Position numbers and translations under genes: made by a program. From Symbiodinium natans (taxonomy: Eukaryota > Sar > Dinophyceae > Suessiales > Symbiodiniaceae): a DNA stretch of 64,000 nucleotides. Below the pieces are notes generated by a model. That model did no database searches and was not told the DNA's origin. It saw nothing but the letters and a program-made list of their open reading frames with translations. Shown here one piece after another: positions 17,640-28,369 of the stretch (position 1 is the first letter of the stretch; the number at the start of each line of letters is the position of its first letter). The stretch lies in the NCBI GenBank assembly GCA_905221605.1, contig CAJNDS010000122.1, positions 132,501-196,500 on the forward strand. Direction: 5' to 3'.

Positions 17640-19260
17640 TGACTGGCTGTCAGGCACCTAGCCGGGTTTTCGGGGAAGGCTCACGGAAACGTTTTTGAAG
17701 CATTTGAAGCAGGTTTCCTACAGTGGCATGGATACTTCCTGAAATGGGGGTGCCCCTCTGAACCCCAGCCTAGGAAATCCTTGTTTTGAATAGGAATCCC
17801 TCCAAATAAGAATCCTTCATCTAGGAAACACCACAAGTCGGGACAACGGAAAACCCAGCCCCCCCCCCCCCCCCCCCCCCCCCCTACTAAGGTCCCTGGG
17901 TTTGCCCATCCAAAGCCACCAAATAACAACCCCCTTGAAAGTTTGCAGGCGCTTTGAGAAACTGTGCAGCTGCTTGGGAAGGTTCACTTAAAGTTTTACC
18001 ACCACATGGTCATTTCTTGAAAACTGTGGTCCCTTTATTTAGGTACCCTAAAGAACACCGGCCGCCTTGTAATAAGCGTCATCTTATAGAGGAGCGACCA
18101 TGTGAGACATATGGCAGACACCTTCGGTGTCCCTCTTCTGGCAGCTCAGGCTTGGGTGCAGAATGAAGACAACAACCAAGGTCCGGGCTGGGAGACATCC
18201 CGAAACAGGGTTTAGGGTTTAGGGTTTAGGGTTTAGGGTTTAGGGTTTAGGGTAATAAGCCGTGTAGGCCCTGAACTCTGGATGAACCCTGACCCCCCCC
18301 CCCTACGCCTTGAGGCTTGCTGTGAGCATCCCTTTAAAGCCCCTGTTTTGGGATGTTCACCCTTATACTAACAGGTCCTTAGTTTGTTTTTTTTTTTTTT
18401 TTTGGGGGGGGGGGGGGGGGGTACTACTATAATCCCTATTAAGGACTGTTAGTATGTGGGGGAACATCCTAACCGCTGTTGGCCAAAGAGACAGTTTTTC
18501 AGAAGTCGCCATAGCATTTCCACAATGTATAGGGGTCGGAAGAATTACTAATCGTATTCCCTTCTGCCCCCTTTAGAAATGCACCATACTAACCCCCAGA
18601 ACCCTAAACCCTCAGAACCCTATTCTATTTATGAAGGCCCCCAAATTAATTGTGCGCGCTGGGGGGCGTGGGAGGTCGAAGCCCTGAGCCCCGAGTCCTC
18701 AGGATTCCAAGCCCGGAAGAGCTTCCTCAGAACCCACAGGGTTTAGGGCTTAGGGTTTAGGGTTTAGTGTCGCCTGTTGATGCAACCCTTGCTAAAGGCC
18801 TGCTTTCAGGTGTTGCCGGCAGCCTCCTCAGTCCGTGCTTAAAATGGGTTTAGGGTTTAGGGTTAAGTTGCTAGGCGGAAGAGGATCCTGCTCCCAATGC
18901 CTACAAGGCTCCAGCTAGATCAGCTAGTGGCCTTCGTACGTCGCAGTCCTCATCGAGTTTTGGTAGTGCTCAATGTTGAGAAGCTGTAGACTAGCTGTTC
19001 GTAACCAAGACCCACAAGTGACCAAGTTGTGTTGTGTGGTGTGTGGTGTGTGGTGTGTGTTGTGGGTTGTGTCTGAGTGTGTGTTTGTGTGTGTTGGCTT
19101 GCCTGGAGGACACCAGCAGAAAGATGTGACCGTGGGAGCTCTTGAGACGGCAAGCGCAAGACAGACTTGCGTCCTCTCTTAGTGCGACAAGGGTTCGGAC
19201 AAGCCCGTGCCTGTCCGTGTCCAAATGCACATGTACGCCAAAACAAGACATAAGGGAAGC
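17640..19260. other. Repeat-dominated stretch without a supported gene
   Basis: Contains a 25-bp C homopolymer (17860-17884), a family B element, a family F element, telomeric tracts (18207-18254, 18740-18770, 18846-18865) and a GTGT microsatellite (19022-19095). Open frames on both strands are short and unrecognised. Confidence 0.6.
18349..18471. mobile_element. Inverted-repeat element family B with homopolymer loop
   Basis: TTGGGATGTTC and the complement GAACATCCTAA enclose a loop of about 18 T and 18 G instead of telomeric repeats. Flanks CCCCTGTT and CCGCTGTT suggest an 8-bp target duplication with one mismatch. Confidence 0.7.
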
Positions 19261-19261
19261 A

Positions 19262-19516
19262 GAGCCGTGTGTTTGACGCAGAGCACCGAGACCTTCAGCA
19301 GGCAGTTTTCTTGACTCCAAGGGCAGCCTGTCCCAACCCTGCACCACACGCAGTCAGGCAAGGCAAGATGCCTCAAGTGTCATTCCTTTCAGGCACTTTT
19401 GGTACAGAAGGTATCCATTTGAAGTGTCTGCTCCCGAGGGCCTTCCCAAACATGTTTTTTTATGCCACTTCTGAAGATGAGGGGATTGCACAGGCCACGG
19501 GCCCAGTTCCGATTTT
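19262..19516 (+). CDS. Possible exon before a G-strand tract, unknown
   Basis: An 85-codon frame; the later part reads VSFLSGTFGTEGIHLKCLLP then RAFPNMFFYATSEDEGIAQA. It ends at TTTTTAGGG. Composition is protein-like; function unknown. Confidence 0.35.
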
Positions 19517-19590
19517 TAGGGTTTAGGGTTTAGGGTTTAGGGTTTAGGGGTTAGGGTTTAGGGTTTAGGGTTTAGGGTTTAGGGTTTAGG
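19517..19590. repeat. Telomere-type tract, G strand
   Basis: About ten TTTAGGG units between two open frames. Confidence 0.9.
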
Positions 19591-19595
19591 CTTAG

Positions 19596-19886
19596 GGCTA
19601 CTTCGAGAAAGGCCACAAGAAGAAACGGAGCTTCTCGACTAGAGAATCTCTTGGCACTTCTTGCGTGGAGCAGATGCCAGGCGACGTACTGTACCCAATT
19701 TCTTTGCTTGCGATTATCGTGCCAGCTCGTTGTTGGATTGCAGCACAAGGGTCATGCTTGCGCCCCTCTTGCATGGCATACTTAGTGGTCAACAGACATC
19801 AACAGTGTTTTTGTTTGCTCCATGCGACGCTGATGCGAGCATGGGCTGCGGCCTCGAAGAAGATTGCGAGCACTAGCAGTTTTTGA
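19596..19886 (+). CDS. Possible exon after a G-strand tract, unknown
   Basis: GYFEKGHKKKRSFSTRESLG then ...MPGDVLYPISLLAIIVPARC, ending in TAG/TGA-type stop near 19886. The tract's own TTAG would be the acceptor. A hydrophobic stretch (LYPISLLAIIVPA) could be membrane-embedded. Confidence 0.35.
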   Translation, partial: GYFEKGHKKKRSFSTRESLGTSCVEQMPGDVLYPISLLAIIVPARCWIAAQGSCLRPSCMAYLVVNRHQQCFCLLHATLMRAWAAASKKIASTSSF

Positions 19887-20739
19887 CATGCCCTTGGAGG
19901 GCCGCGATGGAGGAAGCTACCACTGCCGGCAAGGGTTGTTGCAGTTTCTTCTTGTATACCCCTGCCGGCATCGTCTCCGTACGTGAAACCGATCGATTGC
20001 GCAAGACTTTCACCGATCTGACTCAGATCCTGTTTCTTTAGTGCTCACGACACAGATTGACGAGCAACTTTTGAGACGTCATACCCGTCGCGTCGACCGG
20101 TGACCTCAAAACTCAAAACGTTTGGCAGGCATCGGTGTCCCAACCCCATACCCCGGTTTGTCTGGAAGAATGAGAAAAACTCCCAAATCAGGGTCTCTTC
20201 ATTGTAGACCACACTGACCCTCAATGAGACCGAACCCCTCAAAGTAGAGCTTGGTGACGCTGTGTCAAATCAGGGCATTTTGGGCAGTGGACTGCAGCGA
20301 CCATGAGATCGCGTGGCCTTTCCCACTCGTATTCATTGCACATTGGGTCCCTCTCTTAATCCTACTTACAAGTACAAGGGGACTCGTTAAACGGAGTTGC
20401 GGCTATGGTTCAGACTCCAACCCAGCTAGGATGCAGAGGGGGTTTGCAACACTCGGTGGGGACAGGAGATGAACCAGTGCTCACATCCGCTTGCTAATGG
20501 CCAACGATCCCTCACTCAAGCCTAAACCCTGAACGGATCTTGGGTTTAGGGTTTAGGGTTCAGGGTTTCCATCTGGCTAGTCCTCAAGCCCAGTTGCAAA
20601 AGGGTGATCCAGTTATCATGTACGTAATCCCATCATTGTCGGTTGATCATAGCAGTTCGAAGACTCCACTTTTTGGTTTAGCCGCGGAGGAGGGGCAGGG
20701 GAGAGGTTTAGTGGTTTAAGGCCTTAATCGCGCCTGGAT

Positions 20740-20870
20740 GCGGAAAGAAGCCCTAGACCCTGGACCCTAGACCCTAGACCCTAGACCCTAAACCCTAAAC
20801 CCTAAACCCTAACCCTAAACCCTAGACCCTAAACCCTAAACCTTAAACCCTTAACCCTAAACCCTAAACC
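20740..20870. repeat. C-strand telomere-type array with CCCTAGA variant
   Basis: CCCTAGA units followed by CCCTAAA, ending directly at an ATG (20872). Confidence 0.9.
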
Positions 20871-20871
20871 C

Positions 20872-20988
20872 ATGCCATTGAGTCTCCCAGGCGCGGACCA
20901 GTCCTTGGATTCGGATGCCGATTGGTGCCGACCGGCCTCGGCCAGCTCCAAAGCACCGGCAGAGGCATCCAAGAAGGGACCTACGAAT
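20872..20988 (+). CDS. First-exon-like ATG frame after a telomeric tract
   Basis: MPLSLPGADQSLDSDADWCR then PASASSKAPAEASKKGPT. Acidic, then Ala/Ser/Lys-rich, and clearly not random; then it runs into a TATG microsatellite (20989-21100), which is probably intron. Product unknown. Confidence 0.4.
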
Positions 20989-21481
20989 ATACATATGTGT
21001 GTATATATATATATGTGTGTGTGTATTCATACTTACTACTATACATATATACATATGTATATATGTATATATACATACATACATACATACATATGGTATA
21101 TATCGATATATCATTCTTATTTTCTATGAATTTCCATGACCAGAGGTAACTTCAGGTCTCTGGTCTTGGGGGTGATATGTGTCTGTGTGTGTGTCATACA
21201 TTTGTTATTCAGACACGCACACACACATAAAACACATGTACACGTAGATGCATGTGATAAATGAAGATCAGGTACCCGGGGGCGGGGGAGAGGGGAGTGG
21301 TAGATGGCTTGCAGCTTTGGCTGTTCTGGGCATTCTCATGCAATAACCCTGCCGTAAACGCTGCTGGCCAGGAGCGTAAGTAACGGTCCCAAAACTCGGC
21401 CATCCCCTCTCCCACCCGAATCCTTGTGAAGTCCAGGGTTCTGCACTGCAGTCTGAACCCTTTAGGGCTTTGGGGTTGAGG

Positions 21482-21562
21482 GCCGGGTTTTTGAAGATCC
21501 TGGCTCAAGTGGTGAAGGAGGCGGTAGAAGAAAACGGATGGGCCTACGCCGCCGAAACGCCG
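21482..21562 (+). CDS. Exon-like segment, unknown
   Basis: GFLKILAQVVKEAVEENGWA then YAAETP; helical, charged composition. A CCCTAAACC unit follows immediately. A second ATG frame, MGSSRSPKPKERSESA, lies at 21680-21728 between CCCTAG and CAG/GTAGGTG and may be another first exon. Confidence 0.4.
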
Positions 21563-21795
21563 AACCCTAAACCCCTTTTCCTCCTAGGCGGCGACCTCGT
21601 AGTGCGCGGCTAGACCTAAACCCTAAACCCCCAAAACCCTAAACCCTAAACCCTAAACCCCCTAAACCCTAAACCCTAGATGGGTAGCTCAAGAAGCCCG
21701 AAACCGAAGGAGCGCTCAGAGTCAGCAGGTAGGTGCGGGACCAGGAAGGAGGAGATTTTACAGAGACCCCAACACCTCTTTGCGAAAAAGATCTT

Positions 21796-21842
21796 GGGTT
21801 TAGGGTTTAGGGTTTGGGGTTTAGGGTTTAGGGTTTAGGGTT
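21796..21842. repeat. Telomere-type tract, G strand, 30 bp before an ATG
   Basis: Six TTTAGGG units directly upstream of the zinc-finger gene. The same arrangement is seen before the ATGs at 41055 and 48857. Confidence 0.9.
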
Positions 21843-21871
21843 GTAATTCGAAAGAAGGTCAGTTTCGGTCA

Positions 21872-23317
21872 ATGTCAGCCATGGAAAGCTCTGCCACAAT
21901 CGTTCGCAGAACCTATCGCTACACGCACCCTGATGGGTCAACTTCGTGTGAAACTGTTCTCCGATGCCCTCACCAGGGATGCGAAGTAGAATGCGCCGAT
22001 GTCCAAGGACTGGCCTCACACACTTCGCAGGCGCATGGTTTTCAGCTGGGTGAGCCGGTCAGTTGCACTGGAAACTCTACACGGACAACTGCGGACTTAC
22101 CAAATGCAAGTCAGAAAGTGACGCGGCTGCGTCTTCCTGATGGCGAGGTTCGGCTAGTTTGCCCTCACTGCCAGCAGCAATTTCCCGCAGATGAGGCAAC
22201 TTTCCTGAAGCACATTGCTGAGACTTGGACTTGGAAGCCCATTGGCTACCCCTTTGGCCCTTTTCTTGGTTCAGGGTTCATCAAGGTTCCCTTAAGAACA
22301 ATGCCCAAAAAGGGTACCGTACCCTTACTGTAACATGGCTACTGGGCTACCAAGGAGGTGCATGGTCGTGCTCTGGCTGGTCATGGAGGAAAGTTGTCTG
22401 GTGACTCTGAACACCTTGATCTGCTCCACGCATGCTCATCAGAGAAGCATCCGCGGGCGACGGAGATCCTTACGCGCCTTCAGCTGATCTCATTAGGTTC
22501 CTACTGTGGGATGAAGTTTTCGATACAACGTCTGGGTTGTGGCAGTGCCCATCTTCCCTTCGACTGGATTCGGACCACGCAAGGGGGCTTGGTGCATTTC
22601 CTACGGACAGGCTTCACCGACTACTTCTGTGTGGCAAGCAAGCTGGAGATAAAGTCAGCGGCGTTGACAGTGCATCGGGGGGAGAATCATTCTTTCTGGC
22701 ACGATGACGTCAGCCAAGCTTCTGTCAGAGAGAAGCTGCGCCGGCGCGTGACCCGATTCCTTGAGATGGCAGCAAACTTTCCGACTCAGACTCGGGACTA
22801 CCTCTTCCTTCGCAGCTGCGCTTGCACGTCTGAGCTCCATCGCGTCGAGGATCTCTACACTACACTAGTGGAGCGGTGTGCCCCTGGACAGAATCCCCCA
22901 CGGGTGTTACTGGCAATCATCATTGATGGCCAGGCGCAGAGGCAAGGTCCGATTCATCACGATTCGCTGCCGGGCCTTGTTTTCTTCACGCAGGAGCAGT
23001 CAAGCGAGGAAGATGTCACAGATGGCCAGGCATACTCTTGGGCAGTTGGGGCAGCTTGTGATGCGGCGCTGATGGAAAGCTTGCAAGGATTTGCAAGGCA
23101 GCCTGGTCAGAGGGTGGTCAAGAGCGGCAGCGAGCTTTTGGAAGGTGGACACTGGGGAGGCAGATGGCACCCGCCGCTTCAATCGTGTGAGGCAGGTCTG
23201 CACTCGGGTTACGGTGTGAGCTGCTTTGAGACATCTGGCGCAGCACACTTGGATTTGGACACTGGCTCAGAACCAGACATGGCGAGAACACGTTCGCGAG
23301 AGCAGGACCCCGCATAA
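21872..23317 (+). CDS. C2H2 zinc-finger plus DUF1796-like protein, split by a 135-bp introner
   Basis: Two open frames in the same phase are separated by one TAA inside a family D-like element. If 22220-22354 is removed as a GA-AG intron (GCT/GAGACTTGG...CTACCAAG/GAG, with GAG duplicated), the product is 436 aa. Finger 1: C32, C37, H50, H55. Finger 2: C97, C100, H114 and, only after splicing, H119. From about residue 160 the sequence LISLGSYCGMKFSIQRLG, then HLPFDWIRTTQGGL, matches the DUF1796 family (proposed papain-like cysteine peptidase fold; activity unproven), with C167 as a candidate catalytic cysteine. ATG 21872 has no upstream ATG in frame; a stop lies in the TTTAG of the telomeric tract. 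The combination of finger and DUF1796 is unusual. Confidence 0.7.
22220..22354 (+). mobile_element. Family D-like introner inside zinc finger 2
   Basis: Left end ACTTGGAAGCCCATTGGCTA, right end TGGCTACTGGGCTACCAAG (imperfect complement). The body TCAAGGTTCCCTTA...AAAAAGGGTACC matches the copies at 26809-26878 and 39575-39640. GAG flanks both sides. It brings a TAA in frame, yet its length is a multiple of three and its borders are GA and AG, so splicing would restore the finger. Confidence 0.7.
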
Positions 23318-23836
23318 GAAAGGATGCGAATCCATGTGTGCACGCATATACTTGTCCCCCCTTCGGCCGCTAGCTTGGGATGAAGTGGAGGCCTCCCTAG
23401 GCCCTATATGCCTCCGTCCGTACGCTTTCGTGCAACATGCTGCACTTATACTTCCCGAACTCTCGAACTCCCTATACCATATCGGAGGTCTTTCAGGCCC
23501 GTGCCAAAAACCTCCGAAGTCACAAGCGTGTGATGAACCCAGCTGCCGCATGTGTGGACGCTTCTTGGGCAGGCTGTTTGCGGCCTGGTGCGTTGGGCCC
23601 TTAACACTGTAGAGCTCAACTGCAGATCGGCGCCATTGACCTTACTCGTAGGCGGTTTGGGGTTTAAGGTGTAGGGTTGAGGGTGCGTGTCCAGGGCGCG
23701 CTGGTAGTCATGAACTCTGCTTTGGGCGTCCACCGAGTCGGAGCTGTGTTAGACGCTTGAAACTGCTTCCCAGGTGCCGAGTGGCTCGTGCCTCAGATGC
23801 TTCAGCAGCGGACTGCATAGAATCACCTTTGGCCCC

Positions 23837-23970
23837 TAAACCCTGAACCCCTGAACCCTAAACCCCTGAACCCTAAACCCTAAACCCTAAACCCTGAACC
23901 CTGAACCCCTGAACCCTAAACCCTAAATCCTAAACCCTAAACCCTAAACCCTAAACCCTAAGGCCCAGGT
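23837..23970. repeat. C-strand telomere-type array
   Basis: CCCTAAA with CCCTGAA and CCCCTGAA variants. 23318-23836 downstream of the zinc-finger gene has open frames on both strands but nothing recognisable. Confidence 0.9.
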
Positions 23971-24122
23971 AACCTCGAGGTCGGTGTCAATCTTGCGCAA
24001 CCACGACCATGATCACGCTTGCAGATGAATCGAAAGTCAGAGTCCCAAATGACTCCCCCCTGGCGGATCTGATTTCTCCAAGACGTGCACTGAAGCACCC
24101 AAACCCCGTTGGCATGCCGCAG

Positions 24123-24213
24123 GTTTGAAAACCGCTACAGTGGTCTCTTCCAGAAGGACGGTGGTGTGTGCTTGATGCACCGGGAACGCAAGAGACATCA
24201 TCTCGCTCAACTG
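24123..24213 (+). CDS. Exon-like segment, unknown
   Basis: FENRYSGLFQKDGGVCLMHR then ERKRHHLAQLQ after the acceptor ATGCCGCAG; it ends in a CCCTAAA tract. An upstream ATG frame (24009, MITLADESKVRVPNDSPLAD...) ends at the same GCAG, so one of the two is chance. Confidence 0.4.
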
Positions 24214-24284
24214 CAGCCCTAAACCCTAAACCCTAAACCCTAAACCCTAAACCCTAATTAAACCCTAAACCCTAAAACCCGCAG

Positions 24285-24417
24285 GCCGACTACGGCCTGG
24301 CGAGGTTGTCCATGATGCGATCGGGTCAGCTGGGCACGCAGCGACATTTTCGTGCACGAGCTCAAACGCCAAAAAAAGTCAGCATTTTTTGGGCTCAAGG
24401 CTCAAGTCGGGGACATC
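24285..24417 (+). CDS. Exon-like segment after a C-strand tract, unknown
   Basis: ADYGLARLSMMRSGQLGTQR then HFRARAQTP; acceptor AAACCCGCAG; stop at about 24417. Around 24370-24400 the bases AGCATTTTTTGGGCTCAAG resemble the 3' half of the dinoflagellate spliced leader, see findings. Confidence 0.4.
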
Positions 24418-24463
24418 CCTAAACCCTGAACCCTATACCCTAATACTTGAGGGCTCCACTTAG

Positions 24464-24583
24464 CCGTTGCCGCGGTGCCGACCCACGCCTACTTTCTCAT
24501 CATGGCCACTTGCTTTCTGAGCCCGCCCTGGGTCAACACTCTCAGTACGAGCCGAGAATCATTTTTCCGAGAACAAGCCGCGG
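24464..24583 (+). CDS. Exon-like segment ending at GTTTAGGG, unknown
   Basis: AVAAVPTHAYFLIMATCFLS then PPWVNTLSTSRESFFREQAA; the border is GCCGCG/GTTTAGGG. Mildly hydrophobic start. Confidence 0.4.
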
Positions 24584-24631
24584 TTTAGGGTTTAGGGTTT
24601 AGGGTTTAGGGTTTAGGGTTCTTCAGCACCG

Positions 24632-24757
24632 GGGCGCCACCTCCGACACGATTGCTGACCTCAAAGAGGACGACAAGATGATGCATCTGCCGATACGGTC
24701 GATGTCGCTGCCCCGCTTCTTGATGGCAACAGCTTTCGCATGGAACACCTGCCGCTG
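24632..24757 (+). CDS. Exon-like segment after a G-strand tract, unknown
   Basis: GATSDTIADLKEDDKMMHLP then IRSMSLPRFLMATAFAWN after TTCTTCAG. A second frame from 24740 (MEHLPLTCACSANLALKCAS...) overlaps its end. The minus strand is also open. 24971-26230 beyond it holds open frames with no recognised domain, a C/T-rich tract (25570-25615), a G run (25240) and short telomeric pieces. Confidence 0.35.
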
Positions 24758-26808
24758 ACTTGTGCGTGCTCAGCGAACCTTGCCTTGAAGTGTGCATCCG
24801 CGAGGCCCTTTGCAGGCCAGAGCTGCCACTGGATGATCTTGATCAAGGACTTTGCGAAGTGGTTGGAGTCCACGCAGAACTGCGTCTGTTCTGAGTGTCC
24901 AGCGAGGCACTCTTGCTATATGAGAGGACGGTTTTTGAGGCGCTCGCTTGGCATGTGGAAGCCGCCTTGAATACATTGGTGGGTCAGGAGTTCCTCTCCG
25001 GCAGATGCGAGCCATAGTTAGGCTGTTCGCGCACGCGCCGTGGCGTTGTGCTTCCCAGCGTCGCCGATGCTTAGCCATCGGACTGTTCAACCTTAGCTGT
25101 GTGTATGTGTGCCTGCTGCCAATGGCCAGCCTCAAGCCCTCAACCATGAGTGCTGCAGAGTGGGGGGTGCTTTTTGCGGCGACGGCTAGAAGCCTTGGGC
25201 GAAGGTTTTCTGCAACTGAGCACCTTCCAAGCTGGGGGTGGGGGGGGGGGGTGGGTCAATAGCGAGATTCCTCTCTCGATGTTCAAAGTGGGGTGACGGG
25301 TGCAACAATTGTATGTTTGGTTCTTGCGAAGCAGGTCAGCTAGGCGGGTGGCCAAAAAGCGCGCAAGAGGACAGAGGAGCGGCATGATTTGGCTGTCTCG
25401 CTGCTTGCTGTAGCTTTCACTCTCGTCTTCAATGCCTTGAGCTGGGGTGATGCAAGGTCAGCTGGTGCGTGGCGGCATTTTGTTCCGGCATCCCTTCTTG
25501 GTTTCGAGCCGGTCTCTCAGCAATGCTCTGCCAGCTTCAACTACGCCTATTTTGACCGGATGCTTTCTCGGTCAACCCTCTCTCCCTCTTCTCTCTCCCT
25601 CTTTCCCCCTAAACACTAAACACTAACACCGTAAACCCCACTTTGGGCTTCCAAGAGAGTCAGGTGACTTCCTTGTGCCTGGAGCATCTCGAACCAAATC
25701 GCAGCCATTTCCACTAACCTCTCTAGCTGAAGTTTGAGCTTGAGGGTTTGGGACAGTCTAAGTTTCAGCTCCCTGCAGTGATTGTGGGGTCTGGTTTGTA
25801 TCACACAAGCAGCTGGCGAGATTGCCCGGAGCCCAGTATTCAAAAGGGTTTAGGGTCTAGGGTGCGGAGCCTGAGCAGTCCTGGGTGCTATAGTCTGCAA
25901 AGAAGCACCCCCAAAAATCGTCGTTTCTAGTTTGAAACTCGGTTCCCTTCTAGACTGCGCCGTGACGCGCCGTGGCCATGAGGCAACGCCCAGAAGCATA
26001 AGCCCGAACACCCTAAACTCAACCCTCCGCCCGAAACGAGGGTTTAGGGTTTAGGGTTACGCTAACCCCTCAACAGACTTGAACCCTGCTTTGTAGGTCG
26101 GTTCCATCTTGTACCAGAACTAGGGACCTCCCAGTCTAGTAACAAAAAAAGTCTGACCTCAACCCCCTCCCCGCCAAATAGGGACCTTCCAGTCTCGTAA
26201 CAATAAATGACCCTAAACCCCTAAACCCTAAACCCTTTTGGAATCCTTGAATCGGACCTTGCTTGGAAACCGAGGCGGGATGCGGAGCAACCGCCTTCAC
26301 CAGCATTGGCGCAGCATGCTTAGAGTTGCCATGATCGGGGGCTCCTGTGCAAGGTCTCATAAGATCATGATGTATGACTATGATTATGGTGACCGTTGTT
26401 GTGTAGTAGTACATGTTTTATATAGATATTGTTAGATGATCCTAACCCCTACAATGCCCTACAAGCGCTTGAGGGGAAGGAGGGGAGGGGGGCGGGGAGG
26501 GGGGCGGGGGGCCGGGGGCGAGAGGGCTCACTTTCTGACATGCACCTCCGACACGTTTCATGTTGATGAGGGGGACCTGGGAAGAAATGAAACTCCAACT
26601 CTAAAGTGGGGGCCCTAAACCCTGAACCCTGAACCCTAAACCCCAAACCCTAAACCCTAAACCCTGCGGTGGGGGGGTGCCCGCATGCCGCAACACCAGG
26701 CTCAAGTTCTTCCGCGGCGGGCAGGCGCTCTGGCACATCTCCTCATATTGGTAGCCCAGCCCACTAAGGCTTAGGGTTTAGGGTTTAGGGTTTAGGGTTT
26801 AGGGTTCA

Positions 26809-27001
26809 AGGTTCCCTTGTACAGGTAACCAACCCAAGAAAGGGTACCCTTATTCTCAGATGGTTGCTGGGCTGCCAAGTCATATTCTGCCATAGAACGC
26901 CTACTAATTGCTTAAGAACCCCCACCAAAAGTAAAAAGCATTCTTCCTTGTAAGGGTAATATGAGGACTTTTTTTGTTTGGGGTTCTTAAGCAAATAGTA
27001 G
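26809..27001. mobile_element. Family D end fragment followed by family G copy 3
   Basis: 26809-26878 matches the right half of the 22220 introner (CAAGGTTCCCTT...AAAGGGTACCC...TTGCTGGGCTGCCAAG). 26901-27001 is a full family G element (CTACTAATTGCTTAAGAACC and GGTTCTTAAGCAAATAGTAG). Confidence 0.65.
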
Positions 27002-27782
27002 TTTCGTGTCGGGCTTTTGACATGAAGCATGTTGGTTTGGTGTCTATGCAACAGAGAGAGGACGAGCGACAAAGTGGTTCCAGGGTTTAGGGCGCAGGCT
27101 CCCAGCGGAAACCTGTTGCTCGTCGGCCAGCCATCAGCCATCGCCAAGGACCTGGTACGCGGGCCCGTGCTGACAAAAGTCTGAGGTTCTGCTTGAATAG
27201 GGTTTAGGGTTTAGGGTGGCGCAGGTTTTTAGCTAGGTGTTCTCAAAGCATGCGTGGCTGGCGTGGCTTCTCAGGCAGGTGGCGTCAGCTGCTTGCTTGT
27301 TGATACTGCGATATACTGCGACTCTTTTTTCAGCAGTCTACATGGTGCGGGTAAATTCCTGCCATGCTGCTGCAACATTGTGAGAATAGCCGAATCTGAA
27401 GAACATTCGTGCTCCTTTTGAACGGTTTCGGCTGAAGAGCTTCGTATCAGCATGTTCGCCTGTGCTAAGAATCCGCATTCCTGTCCCTTGGTCTTGGGGC
27501 TTTTGCAGCGAACATGCCATCAAAGGGAAGCCAACACCGAAACAAAGGCACCAGAACCTCACACACTGCTTCTTACTATTTGTTACCCATTGGCTTTGCC
27601 ACCAAACGCCATCCTCTCAGTTCTTGGTCCTGAGGCCCTAAACCCTAAACCCCGAAACCCTAAACCTAAACCCTAAGCCGTGTGAAATGAAAGTGCCAAG
27701 TGGAAAGAGGAAAGATGGCATGCCCACAGATGGAAGAGCTACTAGTAGCCAAGACAAGACCAAACCCTAAACTTCAACTTTG

Positions 27783-27873
27783 AATGTTCCCCCTTATCCT
27801 AGCAGTCCTTGCTAGGGATAACAATACGTGCACTATAATCCCTACTAAGGACTGTTAGTATCAGGGGGAACAT
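27783..27873. mobile_element. Inverted-repeat element family B, short copy
   Basis: GAATGTTCCCCCTTATCCTAGCAGTCC with complement GGACTGTTAGTATCAGGGGGAACATGC; the loop is only about 20 bp and has no telomeric units, so this may be close to the ancestral form. 27002-27782 has unrecognised open frames on both strands. Confidence 0.7.
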
Positions 27874-28267
27874 GCCAAACCCTAAACCCGAAGTAATGCC
27901 GGAGTCCCGTCACCCACCCTGGCAGGAAGATGGCGAGATGGGGCAGTGCCTCTGCAGCCAAAGTGCGCAGGTGGGAATGAGTGGCGTTGGTTTGGGATGT
28001 TCGGGTCCGAGCAGGACTTGCCACAATCAAGGTCGAAGGCAAGCCCCACATCCTGCAAAGCCTTGAGTATCTACTAATGTACTGATATACTTAAATTCGG
28101 AAAAAAGCTAATACAGTGATAAACAATATCAACCTCTTAATATAAGTATGATTGCATTTTTTTTGCGTGGCGGTTGCCTCGCCGACATGTCGTCTTGGTT
28201 TTGTGAGATGCAACTCGCACATACGCACCACTGATTCACCCTAAGGCAGGGAATCCACTGTTGGCAG

Positions 28268-28369
28268 GTTGGCTGTGATGCTGCCGCAGAGAGTTCTGAG
28301 GCAGTGCCAGGGGAGCTGCTTGCGATCCAAACGAAACACGGTTGGGCGGTGATTTGGCCTAAGCCCTAA
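28268..28369 (+). CDS. Exon-like segment, unknown
   Basis: VGCDAAAESSEAVPGELLAI then QTKHGWAVIW after the acceptor TGTTGGCAG; stop in CCCTAA. 27874-28267 includes a frame EVMPESRHPPWQEDGEMGQC (about 27888-27970) ending at CGCAG/GTGGG. Confidence 0.4.
   Translation, partial: VGCDAAAESSEAVPGELLAIQTKHGWAVIWPKP

Noticed and set aside
24770-25147. 125-codon minus-strand frame
   Set aside because: Overlaps more convincing plus-strand exon-like frames; Arg/Pro-rich as expected for a GC-rich antisense shadow.
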